Notes under the pieces: generated by a model
The model's database searches: none
The model's input: only the letters and a program-made list of their open reading frames with translations
What the model was told of the DNA's origin: nothing
Program-made: the position numbers and the translations under genes
From: Roseomonas sp.
GTDB lineage: Bacteria; Pseudomonadota; Alphaproteobacteria; Acetobacterales; Acetobacteraceae
Assembly: GCA_020250005.1 (NCBI GenBank)
Contig: JADCES010000285.1
Coordinates: forward strand, 1 to 37,555
Length of the DNA stretch: 37,555 bases
Reading direction: 5' to 3'
In this document: positions 1 through 9,252 of the stretch, piece after piece
Position numbering within the stretch: position 1 is the first letter of the stretch
How the letters are laid out: every line of letters starts with the position of its first letter

Positions 1-1056
1 AGTGCGGCGGCTTCCGCCATGGCGCTCGCGCGGGTGCGGCGGGATGCGCCGATCATTGCGGCTGGGTCGGAAGAAAAGGCCGTCGCGCCTCTGCCGCTTG
101 GCCCGGCGCTCCGCCTGCCGGGGGGCATGGTGGAAGACCTTGCCCGGCTTGGGCTGCGGCTGATTGGTGATGTGCTGCGTCAGCCCCGCGCGCCACTCGC
201 CCGGCGCTTTGGCGCGCCCTTGCTGGATGCTGTGGATGCCGCAACGGGCCGTCGCGCGCCGCCCATCACCCCCATCGCCGCGCCGCCTGATCTGGCCGTA
301 ACCCGCGCCTTGCCGGAACCGATCCTGACCGCCGAGGCCATTGCCGCCTTGCTGGATCGGCTGCTGGCAGCGCTGTGCGCGCGGCTTTCCCGCGCCGGGC
401 TTGGCGCCAGGCGACTTTGCCTGACCGCCTGGCGCGTGGATGGCACGGAACAGCGCCTGATGATCGGCACCGGCGCGCCCAACCGCGACCCTGCCCATCT
501 GGCGCGGCTTTTCGCCGAACCGCTCGCCAGCCTGGCGCCGGAACTCGGTTTTGAACGCTTCACCCTGCAAGCCCTGGCAACCGACCCCATGGGCGCGGAA
601 GGGCAGGGCGCCTTGCCCATGGGCGCCGCGCCGCGCCCGGATGGGGTTTTGGCGCAGCTTTTGGATCGCCTCGGCCAAAGGCTGCGCCTGGCCCGCCCCG
701 CACCGCTGCCGAGCCATTGGCCTGAGCGGCAATGGCGCGCTGCACCCGCGCATGAGGCACCCAACCCCGCCCCGCCCGGCTGGGGCGCGCGCGCCGCGCC
801 GGTGCTGCTGCGTCGCCGGCCTGAGGCTGTGCAGGTCACGGCCTTTGCCGAAGGCGCGCCCGCTGCGCTGCGTTGGCGCGGGCGGCATTACGCGCTGACC
901 CGCGCCGAAGGCCCGCTGCGACTGGAAGCGGAATGGTGGCATGGCGGCGCGCTGCCGCCGGCGCGGGATTATCACCGCGTGCAACTCGCTTCCGGCGAAA
1001 GGCTCTGGCTTTGTCATGCCGATGGGCGCTGGGTGGTGCAGGGCGATTTGCCATGA
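1..1056 (+). CDS. imuB: ImuB-type Y-family polymerase-like protein, C-terminal part (5' truncated by window)
   Basis: Non-catalytic Y-family polymerase paralogue that works with ImuA and DnaE2 in SOS-induced translesion synthesis and mutagenesis. The frame is open from base 1, so the ATG at 19 is probably internal: the visible ~350 residues match only the C-terminal two thirds of a family usually near 500 aa. The N-terminal palm/fingers region lies outside the window. Visible are a helix-hairpin-like stretch (VEDLARLGLRLIGDVLRQP) and the little-finger-like region followed by the Pro/Arg/Ala-rich ImuB tail. The stop overlaps the next start in an ATGA quartet, so translation is coupled to dnaE2. 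That adjacency is the main reason for choosing ImuB over DinB. The LexA-controlled promoter of such cassettes would lie upstream of the window. Confidence 0.85.
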   Translation, partial: SAAASAMALARVRRDAPIIAAGSEEKAVAPLPLGPALRLPGGMVEDLARLGLRLIGDVLRQPRAPLARRFGAPLLDAVDAATGRRAPPITPIAAPPDLAVTRALPEPILTAEAIAALLDRLLAALCARLSRAGLGARRLCLTAWRVDGTEQRLMIGTGAPNRDPAHLARLFAEPLASLAPELGFERFTLQALATDPMGAEGQGALPMGAAPRPDGVLAQLLDRLGQRLRLARPAPLPSHWPERQWRAAPAHEAPNPAPPGWGARAAPVLLRRRPEAVQVTAFAEGAPAALRWRGRHYALTRAEGPLRLEAEWWHGGALPPARDYHRVQLASGERLWLCHADGRWVVQGDLP

Positions 1057-4000
1057 CCGCGCCTGGCTATGCGGAAGTGGCGGCGCGATCCAATTTTTCT
1101 TTTCTGGATGGCGCCTCGCACCCCGAGGAATTGGTGGAACAGGCGGCGGCCTTGGGCCATGCGGGGTTCGGGCTTTGCGATACCAATGGGCTGGCTGGTG
1201 TGGTGCGTGCGCATGGCGCGGCCAAGGCGGCGGGGTTGGCCTTCGCGCCGGGCTGCCGGCTGCGGCTGGAAGATGGCGCGGAATGGTTAGTTTGGCCCGC
1301 TGATCGCGCGGCCTATGGCAGGCTGACGGCGCTGCTTTCGGCCGGGCGTATGGCCGCGCCCAAGGGCGAATGTCGGCTGGATTTCGCCATGCTGTGTGAC
1401 GCGGCCGAGGGCACGGCGCTGGCCGCCATCCCACCTGTTGCGCCCGCAGCCTTGCGCCGCCTGGGCGGCTTGCGCCTTGCCCTGCCGCCGTTGATTGTGG
1501 TCGCCTGCCCCCTATTGGGCGATGATGCGGCGGTGCTTGCCCGCCATGCGGCCTTGGCGGAAGCAAGTGGCGCGCGGCTGCTCGCCACCAACAACGTGCG
1601 GTATCATGTGCCATCGCGCCGGCGCTTGGCGGATGTGCTGAGTGCCATTCGCCTGCGTTGCTCGGTGGAAGCCTTGGGCCAGGCGGCGGAGCCCAATGCC
1701 GAACGCCATTTGAAATCACCTGCCGAAATGGCGCGGCTTTTCGCGCGCTACCCGGATGCCTTGCAGGCCAGCCTGGATGTGCTGGCGACAACGCGCGGCT
1801 TTTCGCTGGATCATTTGCGCTACGAATACCCCGATGAGGTGCTGGACCCGGGCCTGAGCGCACAGCAAAGCCTGGAAGCGCGTGTGGCCGAAGCTGTCGC
1901 GGCGCGTTGGCCGGTGCAAGTGCCGGATGCCATCACCACGCGCATCGCCCATGAAATGAAGCTGATCAATGATCTTGGCTACGCGCCTTATTTCCTGACA
2001 GTGCATGAGATTATCCGCTTCGCCCGCGCGCGCGGCATTTTGTGCCAGGGGCGCGGTTCGGCGGCGAATTCCACCATTTGCTATGTGCTGGGCATCACCG
2101 CCGTTGATCCCGAAAAACATGATCTGTTGTTTGAACGTTTTGTCTCCGCTAGTCGCGGCGAACCGCCCGATATAGATATTGATTTCGAACATGACCGTCG
2201 GGAGGAGGTGATCCAGCATCTTTATGAACGCTATGGCCGCGACCGCGCGGCGATTTGCGCAACTCTCATCCGCTATCGCCCGCGCAGCGCCATCCGCGAA
2301 GTGGGCAAGGCGATGGGGTTGAGCGAGGATATCACCGCGCGCCTCGCCAAGGCCGGCTGGGGGCCGGGGCGGGAGATGAGCCTCGCCGAATTGGCCGCGG
2401 ATGAGGGCTTTGACATCAGCGATCCGCGTCTGGCGATGACGCTGGAATTGGCTGAGGAATTGCAGGATTTCCCGCGCCATACCGCAACCCATGTTGGCGG
2501 CTTTGTCATCACGCGCGGCAAGCTCACGGAATTGGCGGTGGTGACGCAGGCGGCAATGGAAGACCGCACCGTGTTGGAATGGGACAAGGATGATATTGAT
2601 GCGCTTGGCATTATGAAGGTGGATGTGCTGGGGCTTGGCATGCTGTCCTGCCTCAGGCGCAGTTTTGATTTGCTGGGGCGGCATCGGCGCCTGGCGCTCG
2701 CTTTGGAAAACCTGCCGCGCGATTGCGCCGAGACCTATGCCATGCTGCGGCGCGCGGATTCCGTTGGCGTGTTTCAGGTGGAAAGCCGCGCGCAGATGAA
2801 TATGCTGCCACGCCTGAAACCGCGTGCCTTTTATGATCTGGTGGTGCAGGTGGCGATTGTGCGCCCGGGTCCCATCCAAGGCGATATGGTGCATCCCTAT
2901 TTGCGTCGGCGTCAGGGGCTGGAAGCGGTGGAATATCCAGCACCTGATCCTGCCTTTGGCCCGGCGGATGAGTTGCGCCAAGTGTTGGGGCGCACGCTTG
3001 GCGTGCCGCTATTCCAGGAACAGGCGATGCGGCTTGCGATTGTCGCCGCCGGCTTCACGCCGGAAGAAGCGGATCAATTGCGCCGCGCCATGGCAACTTT
3101 TCGCCAACAGGGGCTGGTGACGCGCCACAAGGATAAGCTGGTCGCCGGCATGACACGCCGCGGTTACGCGCAGGAATTGGCGGAGCGTGTCTTTGCGCAA
3201 ATCGAAGGCTTTGGCAGCTATGGCTTCCCCGAAAGCCATGCGGCGAGCTTCGCGCATCTGGTCTATGCCTCGGCCTGGTTGAAATGCCATCACCCGGCGG
3301 CCTTTGCCTGTGCGCTGCTGAACAGCCAGCCCATGGGGTTTTACGCGCCGGCGCAAATCGCGCGCGATGCGCGGGACCACGGCGTGGTGGTGCGCGCGGT
3401 GGATGTGAATGCCAGCGATTGGGATAGCAGCCTGGAAGAAGCCCCCGAAAGCGCGGGCGGCCTGGCGCTGCGCTTGGGGCTGCGGCTTGTGGCGGGGCTG
3501 GCGCAACGGGAAGCGGGGGCTTTGCTTGCCGCCCGCGCCGCGCGCAATGGCGCGCCCTTCGTGACGGTGGAGGATTTGGCCTGGCGTGCGGGGCTTTCTC
3601 AAAGCGCGCTAAGCGCACTCGCTGCCGCCAATGCCTTTCCCGGTGTGCTGCGCCGTGATGCGGCCTGGGCCGCGCGCGGTGCGCGGAGAACGCCGCGCGA
3701 CTTGCCGCTTTTCGCCCCGCGCGATGGCGTGGATGCCGCGCTGGCCAATGAGGCGCCCATCCTGCCCGAAGCAAAGCCCGTATTACCGGTGGAACATGAG
3801 GGCGAGCATATCGTGCATGATTACGCGGCGCTTGGCCTGACGCTTGGACGGCATCCTTTGGCATTATTGCGCGCGCAACTCCGCGCCGAAGGACTGCGCG
3901 ACACGCGCGATTTGCAAAGCTGGAAATCCGGACGCTTGCTGCGCCTGGCAGGGCTGGTGCTGATGCGCCAGCGCCCCGGTTCCGCCAAGGGCGTGATTTT

Positions 4001-4325
4001 CATCACCATCGAAGATGAGCACGGCACCGCCAATCTGGTGGTCTATACCGATATCGCCGCGCGCGATCGGCGTGCCCTGCGCGGCGCGCGCTTGTTGCAA
4101 GTGGAAGGCCGGGTGGAGCGTGAGGATCGCTACGCTGAAGTGCCGATCATCCATGTGATTGCGCGCCGCCTGGTGGATCGTTCCGATCTGCTGGAAGGCT
4201 TGTTGCGCGAAGCGGGCAGCGGCTGGGCAGAAGCCGCGCTTGGCCGCGCCGATGAAATCCGCCGCCCACAGGATGATCGCCGCCCGCCGCGCGCCAAACT
4301 GCCCGCGAGCCGGGATTTTAGATAG
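1053..4325 (+). CDS. dnaE2: Error-prone DNA polymerase III alpha-like DnaE2
   Basis: C-family polymerase of the damage-induced imuA-imuB-dnaE2 mutasome, which bypasses lesions with ImuB and the beta clamp. The ORF track starts at 873, but the ATG at 1053 overlaps the imuB stop (ATGA) and gives a normal N-terminus (MTAPGYAEVAARSNFSFLDG). This yields 1090 aa, the usual DnaE2 length. An N-terminal PHP domain covers about residues 1-200. The polymerase core carries the catalytic PDIDID motif near residue 372 and the GFGSYGFPESHAASFAH motif near 725. A C-terminal OB-fold (GLVLMRQRPGSAKGVIFITIE) spans about 965-1040. The length and pairing with imuB separate it from replicative DnaE1. No frameshift or missing core motif was noticed. 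Confidence 0.95.
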   Translation: MTAPGYAEVAARSNFSFLDGASHPEELVEQAAALGHAGFGLCDTNGLAGVVRAHGAAKAAGLAFAPGCRLRLEDGAEWLVWPADRAAYGRLTALLSAGRMAAPKGECRLDFAMLCDAAEGTALAAIPPVAPAALRRLGGLRLALPPLIVVACPLLGDDAAVLARHAALAEASGARLLATNNVRYHVPSRRRLADVLSAIRLRCSVEALGQAAEPNAERHLKSPAEMARLFARYPDALQASLDVLATTRGFSLDHLRYEYPDEVLDPGLSAQQSLEARVAEAVAARWPVQVPDAITTRIAHEMKLINDLGYAPYFLTVHEIIRFARARGILCQGRGSAANSTICYVLGITAVDPEKHDLLFERFVSASRGEPPDIDIDFEHDRREEVIQHLYERYGRDRAAICATLIRYRPRSAIREVGKAMGLSEDITARLAKAGWGPGREMSLAELAADEGFDISDPRLAMTLELAEELQDFPRHTATHVGGFVITRGKLTELAVVTQAAMEDRTVLEWDKDDIDALGIMKVDVLGLGMLSCLRRSFDLLGRHRRLALALENLPRDCAETYAMLRRADSVGVFQVESRAQMNMLPRLKPRAFYDLVVQVAIVRPGPIQGDMVHPYLRRRQGLEAVEYPAPDPAFGPADELRQVLGRTLGVPLFQEQAMRLAIVAAGFTPEEADQLRRAMATFRQQGLVTRHKDKLVAGMTRRGYAQELAERVFAQIEGFGSYGFPESHAASFAHLVYASAWLKCHHPAAFACALLNSQPMGFYAPAQIARDARDHGVVVRAVDVNASDWDSSLEEAPESAGGLALRLGLRLVAGLAQREAGALLAARAARNGAPFVTVEDLAWRAGLSQSALSALAAANAFPGVLRRDAAWAARGARRTPRDLPLFAPRDGVDAALANEAPILPEAKPVLPVEHEGEHIVHDYAALGLTLGRHPLALLRAQLRAEGLRDTRDLQSWKSGRLLRLAGLVLMRQRPGSAKGVIFITIEDEHGTANLVVYTDIAARDRRALRGARLLQVEGRVEREDRYAEVPIIHVIARRLVDRSDLLEGLLREAGSGWAEAALGRADEIRRPQDDRRPPRAKLPASRDFR

Positions 4326-4739
4326 TGCTGTCCTTATGAAGTAATCATCTGACAAAGGCCGCCGAGGTAACCGGGCGCGGGGTGCAATGGTCTGCGTGCC
4401 CGGTTCGCGTTGGCCGGACCGCATGGAAGCGGGATTGATGGCTTTGCGACACAACCCCAAAACACGAAAATCTACGGAGATGACCAAAAAACACCAAGCA
4501 GCATGACGAAAAAAGTCACTGCCGAAAATCGCCTTTGAATTGTCGAAAGTGAACAGCGCATACGGAATGATGCGCTATTCGCGCAGGCAACTCAATAAAA
4601 TTCGGTTGAAATTCCAGTTTGTCACGCAGGCATGGTTACTCCGAGGGACGATGGCGTCCTTCTCGACGTCGCCTGTTCCATCGCAGACCTCAGATTTCTG
4701 AGTATGGCAGCCATGCGCCTTCTGCTATAGGCTCAGGTG
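4326..4739. other. Intergenic region between dnaE2 and the SDR gene
   Basis: No convincing gene is visible in about 410 bases. Two small dyads stand out. One is ACCGGGCGCG/CGTGCCCGGT at 4370-4379 and 4395-4404, ten pairs with one G.T wobble, possibly part of dnaE2 termination though no T-tract follows. The other is AGCGCAT/ATGCGCT at 4555-4576. Short ORFs here look like chance. Confidence 0.4.
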
Positions 4740-5510
4740 ATGAGCATCATTGAACAATTCAGCCTGACAAGCCGCACCGCACTTGTGACAGGCGCGCGCC
4801 GTGAAATCGGGCGGGCCATTGCGCTGACCCTGGGCGAGCTTGGCGCGAGGCTTGCCATCCATCACGCCGGCACCGCAGAGGAAGCATCAGATGCCAATGC
4901 CGTGGTGCGAGAGATTGAACGGGCGGGGGGTGTCGCGCGCGCCTTTGCGCAGGATTTCGCGCACGATGATGCTGGCCGGCACTTGGCTGCCGCGGTCTCC
5001 GCCTGGGCAGCGGTTGATATTCTTGTGCTCAATGCCTCCATCGAATTGCCGGAAGCCTATGAGGATATCAGCCGCGCGCATTTTGATCGTCAGATCGCGG
5101 TCAATTTGCGGACACCGCTTGAGTTGCTGCAAAGCCTTGTGCCACCCATGGCCGAGCGTGGCTGGGGCCGCGTCTTGACCATAGGCAGTGTGCAGCAGAT
5201 GCGCCCGCATCCCAAGATGATGGTTTATGCCGGCACCAAGGCCGCGCAATGGAACTGGATGCGCAATCTAGCGCGGCAATTCGGCGGCAAGGGCGTGACT
5301 GTGAATAATCTGGCGCCGGGCGCCATCCTTACCGCGCGCAACCGCGCCCAAATGGCAGTTGAAGGTGCCGCGCTGGTTGAACGCATTCCCGCAGGCAGAC
5401 TTGGGCATCCGAATGATTTGCGTGGCGCTGCCGCGCTTTTATGCTCTGAGGCCGGCGCTTATATCAATGGCGTCAATCTTTATGTGGATGGTGGTCGGGC
5501 TGCGGTATGA
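4740..5510 (+). CDS. SDR-family NAD(P)-dependent oxidoreductase
   Basis: Classical short-chain dehydrogenase/reductase of 256 aa, a cytoplasmic enzyme interconverting an alcohol and a ketone. The Rossmann signature TGARREIG sits at residues 17-24 and LNAS stands in for the NNAG motif. The catalytic Ser is S150 (TIGSVQ), with Y163 and K167 in YAGTK. The C-terminal segment (INGVNLYVDGG) is typical of FabG/gluconate-5-dehydrogenase-like SDRs. The track begins at a GTG (4737), but the next codon is ATG (4740); neither has a strong ribosome site, so the ATG is preferred. It converges on the GMC operon with a 25-base gap. The substrate is unknown; a sugar or polyol is plausible from the neighbours. 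Confidence 0.85.
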   Translation: MSIIEQFSLTSRTALVTGARREIGRAIALTLGELGARLAIHHAGTAEEASDANAVVREIERAGGVARAFAQDFAHDDAGRHLAAAVSAWAAVDILVLNASIELPEAYEDISRAHFDRQIAVNLRTPLELLQSLVPPMAERGWGRVLTIGSVQQMRPHPKMMVYAGTKAAQWNWMRNLARQFGGKGVTVNNLAPGAILTARNRAQMAVEGAALVERIPAGRLGHPNDLRGAAALLCSEAGAYINGVNLYVDGGRAAV

Positions 5511-5535
5511 AGGGCGCTACTACGCATTCCCACCA

Positions 5536-7146
5536 TCAATCATCATCGAAAAGATTGGCCAGGCGTCGCTTCATCCGATCAGCGATATATAGCGCTAGCG
5601 CCTGGATAGTGGAGGTTGGGTTCACCCCACCTGAGGTAACCCAGATGCTGCCATCCACAATGAACAGATTCTTCACATCATGGCATCTGCCCCAGGCATT
5701 GACGACTGATCTTTCAGGGTCATTGCCCATGCGGCAGGTGCCGAGCAAATGCCCTGGGCTGTTCAGTATGGTACGCGACGTATAGATATTGCGCGCGCCG
5801 GCGGCCGTGAGCACTTCCGTCGCCCGCGCAATGCCGTGTTCCATCATGCGCGCCGTGTTTTCGCTGATGGTGTAATCGATCCGTGGCGCGGGAATGCCGT
5901 GGCTATCCTTCAATACGGGATCGAGTGTGACGCGATTATGTTCTTCCGGCAGATCCTCACACGCGATGCCGATGATCAGCCTGCGATTGACAAGCCCGCG
6001 ATAGGTTTTGTGGTGGTCCCGCCCCCAAGGTAGGATGCCCGCCGCTGCGCTGGTAATGGCTTCGTTGACCAAACCAGTCGTGCGCCCGAATTGCATGGTA
6101 TAGCCACGCACAAACCCGCGCGCACGATCGGTTTCGTAAAACTCCTTGCTCCAGATGACATTCATCGGACCGCGATCGCCATCCAATTCATCTTCCACAT
6201 GGCCACGGATTTGCGGCCAGGGATGCAGCATGAGGTTTCGCCCAACCAGATCACTGGAATTGGCAAGCCCATGCGGAAACCGACCAGAGGCCGAATTCAG
6301 CAAAAGACGCGGCGTACCGATGCCGTTGCAAGCAAGGACCACCAGTTCCGCTGGCTGGAAATGCTCCTTGCCGTCAGCGTCGAAATAGATGGCGCCATTC
6401 GCCATGCCTTGCGCATTCAAAGTAATTTCACGGACCCGGCATCGGGTGCGCAATTCCACGCCAGCGCGCAGCGCAGCGGGCCAATAGGTGATATCCGCGC
6501 TCGCCTTGGCGCCTTGCGCACAGCCAGGCGTGCAATGGCCAAGATTGATGCATTTGGCCCGGCCATCATACTCCGTGGAGGCAATGGCGGAATCGGATGG
6601 CCACCAATGCCAGCCAAGCTTGTTCATTGTCTTGGCGTAGAGCGTGCCGGTGCGGCCAAGCGGCAGGGGCGGCATGGGCGGATGGCGTGGTGGCACGCCG
6701 GGATCGCCGGGCAAGCCGGAAACACCAATGAAGCGATCATTCTGTTCAAAGTAAGGTTCAAGATCCCAATAGCTGATCGGCCAATCATCCGCGACACCAT
6801 CCAGGCTGCGGACACGAAAATCCGAGGGATGCATACGGGGAAAATGCGCCGTCCAGAGGATTGTTCCGCCACCAACGCCATTGAAATTGGCAACTTTCAT
6901 GACGGAGTTGTCTTCATTGATCGGGTAGTCGGCAGGCCGCGCACGGCGGTTCGGATGGATATCGAAATCCGTGTAGCGACGCGCTTCCCAATCGCGGCCA
7001 TTTGCCGGCAGCTCACTGGATTTGACCCAATCGCCCTGTTCCAGGCACAGGATGCGCATGCGCGTATCAGTCAGGCTCCAGGCGACGGCAGCGCCAGATG
7101 CGCCGGCCCCGATGATGAGCACATCCACCATCTCATGTCGGCTCAT
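5536..7146 (-). CDS. GMC-family FAD-dependent oxidoreductase (gluconate 2-dehydrogenase large-subunit-like)
   Basis: Flavoprotein of 536 aa that oxidises an alcohol or sugar hydroxyl. The ADP-binding motif IIGAGASG lies at residues 11-18. The second GMC signature region is GVGGGTILWTAHFPR. The C-terminal catalytic and FAD-contact region contains GHLLGTCRMG and GGVNPTSTIQALALYIADRM. It starts 3 bases after the stop of the subunit-3-like gene, with a GAGG ribosome site upstream, so the two are co-translated. This pairing is characteristic of membrane-associated gluconate/sorbitol dehydrogenase-type complexes. The usual cytochrome c subunit is not present nearby, so the electron acceptor must be encoded elsewhere or differ. 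The exact substrate cannot be assigned. Confidence 0.88.
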   Translation of the reverse strand: MSRHEMVDVLIIGAGASGAAVAWSLTDTRMRILCLEQGDWVKSSELPANGRDWEARRYTDFDIHPNRRARPADYPINEDNSVMKVANFNGVGGGTILWTAHFPRMHPSDFRVRSLDGVADDWPISYWDLEPYFEQNDRFIGVSGLPGDPGVPPRHPPMPPLPLGRTGTLYAKTMNKLGWHWWPSDSAIASTEYDGRAKCINLGHCTPGCAQGAKASADITYWPAALRAGVELRTRCRVREITLNAQGMANGAIYFDADGKEHFQPAELVVLACNGIGTPRLLLNSASGRFPHGLANSSDLVGRNLMLHPWPQIRGHVEDELDGDRGPMNVIWSKEFYETDRARGFVRGYTMQFGRTTGLVNEAITSAAAGILPWGRDHHKTYRGLVNRRLIIGIACEDLPEEHNRVTLDPVLKDSHGIPAPRIDYTISENTARMMEHGIARATEVLTAAGARNIYTSRTILNSPGHLLGTCRMGNDPERSVVNAWGRCHDVKNLFIVDGSIWVTSGGVNPTSTIQALALYIADRMKRRLANLFDDD

Positions 7147-7149
7147 CGG

Positions 7150-7602
7150 CTATGCCTCATGATCATCGCGCCAGAAGGGATTTCTCTGCTTGACCACATC
7201 AAGCAGTGTCCAATCGCCTTGCGCTAGCGTGTGGCCCTTCGGAAAGGGTGGGCGGGGTTCGCGGCCATGGGCCAGCATCACGCGATCATCGCGATAATAG
7301 GCGGCCGCCACAACGCGGGAGAGCACCCGCACCTCTGCCCGGTTTTCACCCAGCATGGCCATCGCCCTTTTTTCGGCCTGATCATCTGGCAGATCGAGGA
7401 AGCCAGTCCGCCCCAATTCGGAGATAATGATGCGAATGGCTGGCGCATCGCGCCCCAGGCTTGTTATGCAATCTTCAAGGATCAGCGGATCATCCGCGCA
7501 TGGCAGCGCCATTTCAGGGTCACTTGGAATCATGATCCCAAGCAGCCGACGGAAAATGGCGCGCTCCTGCAGGTTGAGCGGTGCGGGCTTCAGGTCTTCC
7601 AT
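7150..7602 (-). CDS. Gluconate 2-dehydrogenase subunit 3 family protein
   Basis: Small protein of 150 aa matching the small-subunit family of FAD-dependent gluconate/sorbitol dehydrogenases. It stabilises or helps export the GMC flavoprotein encoded 3 bases downstream. The family-like opening (LQERAIFRRLLGIMIPSD) is visible, followed by a mostly helical body. No twin-arginine signal can be seen at the chosen start, whereas many family members carry one. An upstream start was checked in the 217 bases before the gene and none with a signal was apparent. The assignment rests on the tight pairing with a GMC partner and on overall composition. No catalytic residues are expected in this subunit. 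Confidence 0.7.
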   Translation of the reverse strand: MEDLKPAPLNLQERAIFRRLLGIMIPSDPEMALPCADDPLILEDCITSLGRDAPAIRIIISELGRTGFLDLPDDQAEKRAMAMLGENRAEVRVLSRVVAAAYYRDDRVMLAHGREPRPPFPKGHTLAQGDWTLLDVVKQRNPFWRDDHEA

Positions 7603-7787
7603 GCGTCCATTTCCCGAGCCATGCGTTGGGATACCCCTTTCTGCAAGAAAAAGCCTATCAGCCCTATCGGCTTGGTCGCAAGAATCTTCGCGCCAATCAG
7701 CGGCGACATTTACGCAGCCCGGAAGGCAGGGCGATACTGATGGGCGGCTTCACGGCGGGGCGCCCCATGCGCCGCAATCGCGCTGCG

Positions 7788-7804
7788 TTTTCCTTTGAGG
7801 AAAA
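7788..7804. repeat. Small hairpin TTTTCCT-TTG-AGGAAAA
   Basis: A 7-bp perfect inverted repeat with a 3-base loop lies in the 217-base gap between the aldo/keto reductase stop and the subunit-3 gene. It begins 15 bases past the reductase stop. Either a weak terminator for the reductase or chance; no T-run follows on the minus strand. Confidence 0.25.
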
Positions 7805-7819
7805 GCCATCTTTGTGAGA

Positions 7820-8851
7820 TCACGCGCCCGGCAAGGGGGCCGCCGCTTCCAGCAATCCTTCTGCGCGCAATTCCTGCCAAAGGGCTGCTGGAATCCTGTG
7901 ATGCAGATGGCCGATATTCTGGCGAATTTCCTCAGCCGATAGCGCACCGGGAATGACCGATGCCACCGCTGGATGCGCCAGCGGAAATTGCAGCGCCGCG
8001 GCCGCCAAGGGCACCTGGTGGCGCTGGCACACCGCGGCAATACGGCGTGCCTTGTCAATCAGGTGTCTCGGCGCGGCCTTATAGTCATGGGTCGCATGGT
8101 CGGGCACATCACCCGCGAGGATGCCGGAATTATATGGCCCACCAATGATCACGCTGACATTCTTCGCTTCGGCATAAGGCAGAAACGCCTCCAGCGCGCC
8201 CTGTTCAAGCAAGGTGTAGCGCCCTGCCAGCAGCATGCAGTCAAAATCGCCGGCCTTGGCAAAGCGCAGGCACATATCCGCTTCATTTAGGCCACAGCCA
8301 ATCGCACCAATAACCCCCGCCCGGCGCAATTCATCAAGCGCGCGATAGCCGCTATCCATCAGGGTTTGAAAACGCGCATCAAGCAGCGCGCGGTCCTGGA
8401 TGGTCCAGAAATCTATATCATGCACGAGCAGGATATCCATGCGCGAAATCCCAAGCCTCAGGCAGCTTTGTTCAAGCGAACGCATGACGCCATCATAGCT
8501 ATAGTCGAAGGCCGGGATGAAACCGGGCAAGCCATTGCTGCGCAAATCGGCCGGCGCTTGTTCGCCCGGCTGCTGTGCATGCATGACACGGCCAATCTTG
8601 GTGGAGATGATGAATTCGTCTCTGGGGCATTGCCGCAAGAAATGCCCAAGGCGCAATTCACTTCGCCCATAACCATAAAAGGGCGAGGTATCAAAGAAGC
8701 GCACACCGCCCTGCCAAGCGGTCTCCAGCAGCGCTTGGCCTTCAGCTTCGGTAATGGTTGCACGAAAGCCGCCAATGGGCGCGGCGCCAAAGCCGAGCTC
8801 TGTGACGCTGAGCGCTGTGGTGCCAATGCGGCGGGCGGCGATGTGTTCCAT
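7820..8851 (-). CDS. Aldo/keto reductase (D-threo-aldose 1-dehydrogenase/L-fucose dehydrogenase-like)
   Basis: NAD(P)-dependent TIM-barrel oxidoreductase of 343 aa. The catalytic tetrad is visible: D54 and Y59 (FFDTSPFYGYG), K85 (ISTKIG) and H144 (LLVHD). The C-terminal region resembles the AKR subgroup that oxidises aldoses such as L-fucose or D-arabinose to lactones. The start is supported by an AGGA ribosome site 8 bases upstream. It lies on the same strand as the GMC pair, 217 bases before it, so the three may form one transcript. With the SDR they suggest a sugar or polyol oxidation group. The sugar specificity is inference. Confidence 0.85.
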   Translation of the reverse strand: MEHIAARRIGTTALSVTELGFGAAPIGGFRATITEAEGQALLETAWQGGVRFFDTSPFYGYGRSELRLGHFLRQCPRDEFIISTKIGRVMHAQQPGEQAPADLRSNGLPGFIPAFDYSYDGVMRSLEQSCLRLGISRMDILLVHDIDFWTIQDRALLDARFQTLMDSGYRALDELRRAGVIGAIGCGLNEADMCLRFAKAGDFDCMLLAGRYTLLEQGALEAFLPYAEAKNVSVIIGGPYNSGILAGDVPDHATHDYKAAPRHLIDKARRIAAVCQRHQVPLAAAALQFPLAHPAVASVIPGALSAEEIRQNIGHLHHRIPAALWQELRAEGLLEAAAPLPGA

Positions 8852-9252
8852 GGCGTGCTTCCTGATGCGTTATTGGCGCGCCGATATCTGGCGCGCTGGT
8901 TGGGGCCGTGAAACGGGCCGGCCCAGATTATTCACCATGCCCAGGCGGATATGGAATAGTGCTCTGCGCGACGGATTGATCTTTTTGCAGACCGCAAATC
9001 CTGCCCGCCAATACGCCATGTCCGCTATCAGCAAGAGACGCTGGCGCCCTGACCAAGCCGCTGCGCGTGGCCAATCAGACGGTTCGGCATCCCCCTCATG
9101 AATTCCTGCCAGGGCAATGAATGTACAGGTCCGTGGCGAGAGAGAGGCGCGACTTGCAAGTACTGTCACGGTTGAATTCGCGGGAAGATTACCATAAATC
9201 CATATCATAATGGTCGGATAGGCCGCCCATTTGAGGAAACGAGAACCAAAAC
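8852..9252. other. Divergent intergenic region, aldo/keto reductase and Bug receptor
   Basis: About 400 bases without a supported gene; the 158-aa minus ORF here has no recognisable family and overlaps the Bug gene start. The stretch from about 9165 to 9215 is AT-richer than its surroundings and holds TTGAAT followed after 17 bases by TAAATC. That is a possible promoter for the Bug-type gene, but the match is weak. Confidence 0.35.

Noticed and set aside
1716-2981. 421-aa minus-strand ORF inside dnaE2
   Set aside because: Antisense shadow of the polymerase core; no family features, and GC-biased codon use readily opens this frame.
6091-7227. 378-aa plus-strand ORF opposite the GMC gene
   Set aside because: Antisense shadow; the GMC frame has all family motifs.
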